This document shows positions 4,552 to 7,871 of a DNA stretch of 7,871 nt, piece by piece. This DNA is from Candidatus Woesearchaeota archaeon UBA119 (GTDB taxonomy: Archaea; Nanobdellota; Nanobdellia; Woesearchaeales; UBA119): NCBI GenBank assembly GCA_002505945.1, contig DAWM01000024.1, positions 2,088 to 9,958 of the forward strand. The letters run 5' to 3'. The notes beneath the pieces are model-generated. The model searched no databases and had not been told where the DNA came from. It saw only the letters and a list, made by a program, of their open reading frames with translations. A program made the translations under genes and the position numbers. Within the stretch, counting starts at the first letter, position 1. Every line of letters begins with the position of its first letter.

Positions 4552-7482
4552 ATGCTCTTCAAGAAAATATTGTTTGGAGTTTGCTTGTTTCTTTTTCTTA
4601 TGCCTTTTGCTCTTTCCTCTGATCCTGAAGTGCAGACGGATGGAGATTTAAAGTTCTTTTCAGAGGATTCGATTAAAGAGTTTGAGGAGAAATTAAACCA
4701 AGAGTACAAAGGAGGTATTACAAAATATATTGTTCATTTTATCGATGATTATGATATAGAGATAGAAGAACTTGCAGAATTGGTATATGAAAAAAGGAAT
4801 GAGATTAAAGGAAAAAAGAATCTTTGTTTTTATACTGTCTTTGTTGCACCTCATCTGGGCATTTTCGGTGTTGAGAGGTTCGGAGACTGCAAGGGCAACC
4901 TAAAGGAATTCCTAGAGATTAACAAAGAGGGGATAGAAACTGACTTAACGGGGTGGCTAGACTCCTTTGCAGAGTTTATTTATCAGGAAGAATACGAGCT
5001 GAAGAAAAAGGAATTCAAGAATAAGAAGGATTTGAATCTTTATAAAGATAAAAGGGTTTTTCTGTTCCCAGACGACAACTGGAAGAGGGTTTTGGAGCTT
5101 GTACCTATAACTACATGGAGAAGCAAGGAAGATGATTGCAAGAGAGGATATTTGACACCTGATGATATCTGTGTTTATCCTTCTTTGGTTTATCATTATG
5201 AGGATAATTCGAGGTTTGATGCAGATTCTGTATTGAATTTCATAAAAGAGTATGGTGCTGATAGTGTTGTGGTGCCAAATGATTTACCTCATCCCATGAG
5301 GGAGCAGATTGAGGTTTTGGAAGAGAATAAAGTATTAAACGAGGGATCTACTCTTTATGTTAAGGAGAACCAGTTCATTCGCTTTTGGGAAGAGTATGAG
5401 TCTATAGTCTATTCTGAAGATGACTATGCTACAGCATTGATGGCTTCGGTATATGCTTCTTATCTAAATGCTCCTTTGATTATTGAGGGTGGAAGGTTGG
5501 ATGATAAAGAGAACTATGAGAAAAAAGAGGTTATTTGCATTGGCAATGTGGATATTGGATGTGATGATAGTTTCTCTCTTGAAGAACTAAGAAGACGCTA
5601 TTTTGAGCTTTCGGGGAGCAATAAAATTATTTTAATAAGCAGTGATGACCACAAGCTTGGCAAAACAGACTCTTTAGCTGCTCAATCTTCGCCCAAGGAG
5701 ATTAGGAATCTTTTCTACAGGAATTCCCTGATTGCTCCTTTCCTTGCTAGCGCAAAGAAGGAGATTATTCTTAATATTAGTAATAATCTTGGCATGAATA
5801 AAGAGAGGGTTAAAGAGGAATTGAGAAAACAAATGTATACAACTATTGGGCAGGATGTTCCTTTTGAGTTTAGTTGTGATGTTGGCGATGAGTGTGTTAA
5901 AGGAATAAAGGGAGAGTCTGAAGAATTTGAATATGTTGAAGCTCCCTTAGAGTTGCAAATCCCTAAAGAGATTATGGATAAAATTGATGATGTCATAGAC
6001 TTCAACATTTTGGGGGAATTCACATGCAAAAAAACAAAGAAAAGTTGGGTTGAATTTCCTGGCAAGCATACGGATTACCAAATAATCTGCAGAACCCCAT
6101 ATGAATTTCTGAACAAGCCGAATGATATCAGGGTGTCTCGGGATCTCATACCTGATGATGGGAAAGTGTCTCTTGATTTGAAAGGGGGAGAATTTATTTT
6201 TAAAGAAAAAGGCAATTACTATTCACTATATTACTTAAATAAAAAAGGGGAACTTGAGGAATATCTGTGTTCTGCTAAGGATGGATGCAGTATTAAGGGT
6301 ATTAAGAGCAGGAACATGAAATACTACCAGTTTAAAGATCTCTTGAAGAACAATCTCTCTTTTATGCTACCAAATGATAATAATTTTGAAAATTTTCAAA
6401 TAGAAATCGAGGTGTTTATTCCTCAGGAGCACAGAGACAAGATTGAAGTAAACATATTTGTGAACGACGAGATTTTGGGAAATGCTAACGAGTATGATCT
6501 TAAGGCTATTGAGCTTAATGATCTCTTTATTAAAAAGAGTTCTGAAAAAGGAAACATGAATCTCACAATTGGTCTTACTGAGAAAACCAGAGAGAGAATG
6601 AAGGGAGAAGATTTCTTTTTCTATATCAAGCCTACTATTAGGTTTTCTGATGCTCATCCCTTTGATTACCTTACCTTGTTCGGCTCAGAGAAGGCGATAG
6701 TAGAAAGACATTTGGAAAGATTTGATGAGGTGAACGACCCTATTTTTAAATCCATAGATGGTGATGAGTATGCAGAATTAATGTATGATTTTGATCTCTA
6801 CCTTAAAGATTTATCTGTGGGAAGAATAAAGGGTTTCTCCAATTCTGATGTTTCTGCAATGGTGGCCAGAACGCTCTTTTTTCCTGAAATTATGAAAGCG
6901 GATGAAATGGCTGTAATGACTAATGCGGTTAGCGACAAGAACAAGGAAGGATTTAGTCCAGTATATTATGGAAAAAGAAAACAAGTAGAGGAAATCTCAA
7001 ACATTCTAAAAAGAAGTGGGATAGATGTTTTGTTGGATTCACAAGATAGTTTTTTTGCTGATTTTTCTCCACAAAATTGGAAGAACAAAAAGATAATATG
7101 GTTTGCGGATCATGGGAATAAAGATAATATGGGTATTGAGTTTTGGGAGGTTCCTTGGTTGAATGGCTCTCTTGTATTTGCTCATGCCTGTTCAACTTGT
7201 GCCTCAGAAGAAAGCAGCTCTTTCTGCAACAATATTTTCAGAAGAGGTGCTGTTCTTTATATTGGTTCGGTTGGTATTTCTTTTACGGTAAATCCTGTGG
7301 TAATTAACTCTTTGGAAAAATTTCTTGGTGAGGATATTAGTATTGGAAAGGCTTTTAGCTCAAGTTATTTACATGAGGAAAACCTTTGGACTTATGGATT
7401 GTATGGCGACCCGAGTTTCAGGCTTGATGGCAAGGTAGATCTTGTTGAGGCTTTCCCTGAGCTAGATGAGTTTCTTCCTTAG
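4552..7482 (+). CDS. Large secreted C25-like (gingipain-type, clan CD) cysteine peptidase
   Basis: The 976-residue protein begins with a signal peptide (MLFKKILFGVCLFLFLMPFALSS, cut near residue 23) and has no other membrane helix, so it should be secreted. Residues about 25-165 are a charged N-terminal region. The DYATALMASVYASYLNAPLII stretch (about 291-311) resembles the cell-wall-binding-2/C25-type alpha/beta segments. Residues about 490-690 look beta-rich with paired cysteines. The C-terminal catalytic region runs from about 704 (FDYLTL, GRIKGFSNSDVSAMVARTLF) through ADHGN (His854) and FAHACSTC (Cys880), to LYGDPSF (950-956). A His after a hydrophobic strand, then a Cys 26 residues later, then GDPSF is the clan CD/C25 arrangement; gingipains cut after Arg or Lys, but specificity here is unknown. 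The gene follows the membrane protein by one base, so coupled translation is likely. A decayed paralogue lies upstream. Homology is clear by motif; peptidase activity is inferred. Confidence 0.78.
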   Translation: MLFKKILFGVCLFLFLMPFALSSDPEVQTDGDLKFFSEDSIKEFEEKLNQEYKGGITKYIVHFIDDYDIEIEELAELVYEKRNEIKGKKNLCFYTVFVAPHLGIFGVERFGDCKGNLKEFLEINKEGIETDLTGWLDSFAEFIYQEEYELKKKEFKNKKDLNLYKDKRVFLFPDDNWKRVLELVPITTWRSKEDDCKRGYLTPDDICVYPSLVYHYEDNSRFDADSVLNFIKEYGADSVVVPNDLPHPMREQIEVLEENKVLNEGSTLYVKENQFIRFWEEYESIVYSEDDYATALMASVYASYLNAPLIIEGGRLDDKENYEKKEVICIGNVDIGCDDSFSLEELRRRYFELSGSNKIILISSDDHKLGKTDSLAAQSSPKEIRNLFYRNSLIAPFLASAKKEIILNISNNLGMNKERVKEELRKQMYTTIGQDVPFEFSCDVGDECVKGIKGESEEFEYVEAPLELQIPKEIMDKIDDVIDFNILGEFTCKKTKKSWVEFPGKHTDYQIICRTPYEFLNKPNDIRVSRDLIPDDGKVSLDLKGGEFIFKEKGNYYSLYYLNKKGELEEYLCSAKDGCSIKGIKSRNMKYYQFKDLLKNNLSFMLPNDNNFENFQIEIEVFIPQEHRDKIEVNIFVNDEILGNANEYDLKAIELNDLFIKKSSEKGNMNLTIGLTEKTRERMKGEDFFFYIKPTIRFSDAHPFDYLTLFGSEKAIVERHLERFDEVNDPIFKSIDGDEYAELMYDFDLYLKDLSVGRIKGFSNSDVSAMVARTLFFPEIMKADEMAVMTNAVSDKNKEGFSPVYYGKRKQVEEISNILKRSGIDVLLDSQDSFFADFSPQNWKNKKIIWFADHGNKDNMGIEFWEVPWLNGSLVFAHACSTCASEESSSFCNNIFRRGAVLYIGSVGISFTVNPVVINSLEKFLGEDISIGKAFSSSYLHEENLWTYGLYGDPSFRLDGKVDLVEAFPELDEFLP

Positions 7483-7503
7483 CTTTGAAAAATATTGCTT
7501 TTC

Positions 7504-7521
7504 CCTATAAAGCCTATAAAG
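7504..7521 (+). repeat. Two tandem copies of CCTATAAAG
   Basis: CCTATAAAG occurs at 7504-7512 and again immediately at 7513-7521. Each copy contains a TATAAA core. The second copy is placed about 25 bases before the beginning of the 7546-7595 hairpin, so it could act as an alternative TATA box that includes the whole hairpin in the transcript. Confidence 0.45.
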
Positions 7522-7526
7522 AAAAG

Positions 7527-7534
7527 TTTATATA
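7527..7534 (+). promoter_or_regulatory. TATA box of the GLUG-type gene
   Basis: TTTATATA preceded by GAAAAG is the best archaeal promoter match in this intergenic region. It predicts transcription start near 7556-7560, leaving a leader of about 40 bases before ATG 7601. With that start only the inner stem of the leader hairpin would be transcribed. Confidence 0.7.
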
Positions 7535-7545
7535 CCTAATAAAGA

Positions 7546-7595
7546 GTCCTCTGGAATCGGGGTCCGTTTTTTGACTCCGTATGCTTTCGGGGGAC
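7546..7595 (+). other. Extended hairpin in the leader of the GLUG-type gene
   Basis: An outer stem pairs 7546-7556 (GUCCUCUGGAA) with 7585-7595 (UUUCGGGGGAC), 11 bp with three G-U pairs. After a small internal loop (U7557 against five bases at 7580-7584) an inner stem pairs 7558-7564 (CGGGGUC) with 7573-7579 (GACUCCG), 7 bp with one G-U, closed by an 8-base U-rich loop. The structure ends five A residues before ATG 7601 and contains the only purine-rich GGGGGA that could bind the ribosome. It may control translation or protect the 5' end. It matches no riboswitch class that I recognise. Confidence 0.5.
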
Positions 7596-7600
7596 AAAAA

Positions 7601-7871
7601 ATGGACAAAGAATTTTTTCTGAGTTTAACTGCTATAATAATATTGATGCTGCCGGTTCTTGTTAATGCACAGGGTGCTGATGGAACTTTAATAAATCCGT
7701 TTCAGATTACTAACTGTAGTGAATTGCAGGCTATTAACGGGAATCTAACAGCCCATTATGCCTTGGCTGGGAATATTGATTGCGATGTTGCGCCTTTCAA
7801 TGCTGGAGCTGGTTTTAGGCCGATTGGCAATAGCACGCACTCCTTTAATGGAAGCCTTAATGGACAAGGGT
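7601..7871 (+). CDS. Secreted GLUG/adhesin-like protein, 3' end outside window
   Basis: Ninety codons are visible. A signal peptide (MDKEFFLSLTAIIILMLPVLVNA, cut near residue 23) is followed by GADGTLINPFQITNCSELQ, then a YALAGNIDC strand, then FRPIGN...SFNGSLNGQG. The order GT-xx-NPF-x-I, a Leu-rich line, an NIDC strand, RPIG and F-x-G-x-LNGQG is the usual opening of GLUG-motif/parallel beta-helix surface proteins (PF07581 type), which are often adhesins or surface-bound repeat proteins. The gene has its own promoter and a structured leader, and follows the peptidase gene in the same direction by 118 bases. It may be a neighbour in the same surface programme or a substrate of the peptidase; the latter is speculation. 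The stop codon and repeat number are not visible. Confidence 0.72.
   Translation, partial: MDKEFFLSLTAIIILMLPVLVNAQGADGTLINPFQITNCSELQAINGNLTAHYALAGNIDCDVAPFNAGAGFRPIGNSTHSFNGSLNGQG

Noticed and set aside
7581..7622. Small upstream ORF (ATG 7581) overlapping the adhesin-like start
   Set aside because: Its ATG is in the internal loop of the hairpin without a ribosome site, and 13 codons give no coding signal; kept only as a remote regulatory possibility.
1..7871. CRISPR arrays, tRNA or rRNA genes, insertion sequences
   Set aside because: No regularly spaced direct repeats, cloverleaf with CCA-type ends, rRNA motifs, transposase motifs or terminal repeats were seen on either strand.

Overview
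The window looks archaeal: AT-rich, with TTTATATA-type TATA boxes about 25-35 bases upstream of starts, probable leaderless starts, one AGGTGAT-like Shine-Dalgarno, and secreted proteins with signal peptides. The short gene spacing and the secreted C25-like cysteine peptidase and GLUG-type proteins would fit an uncultivated (for example DPANN-type) archaeon, but the lineage is an inference.

Left part (1-2653). The tail of an unknown plus-strand gene (1-85) converges on a minus-strand block. That block holds (i) an MNT/HEPN toxin-antitoxin-like pair, a winged-helix plus nucleotidyltransferase protein (597-1196) overlapping a HEPN protein (101-634), and (ii) a second unit with an unrecognised 141-residue protein (2228-2653) overlapping a short mannose-1-phosphate guanylyltransferase, manC (1312-2241), which makes GDP-mannose for surface glycans. 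Both units begin with nearly the same perfect 16-bp palindrome placed exactly three bases before the start ATG. This suggests one regulator, possibly the MNT protein's own DNA-binding domain, controls both.

Middle (2686-3741). A decayed plus-strand paralogue of the large peptidase downstream. It has two tandem in-frame stops, two frame changes (one at a G6 run), a missing interior of roughly 500 residues and a missing C-terminus, but it still encodes the catalytic His and Cys.

Right part (3761-7871). A TATA-driven pair encodes a membrane-anchored, mostly extracellular protein (3804-4550) and, one base later, a 976-residue secreted protein with a gingipain-like (C25, clan CD) catalytic domain at its C-terminus (4552-7482). 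Then come promoter motifs and an unusual extended hairpin (7546-7595), ending five bases before the ATG of a secreted GLUG-type adhesin-like protein that runs off the window (7601-7871). The right half looks like a cell-surface module. The most interesting leads are the twin palindromic operators, the surface peptidase/anchor pair with its decayed copy, and the structured leader.
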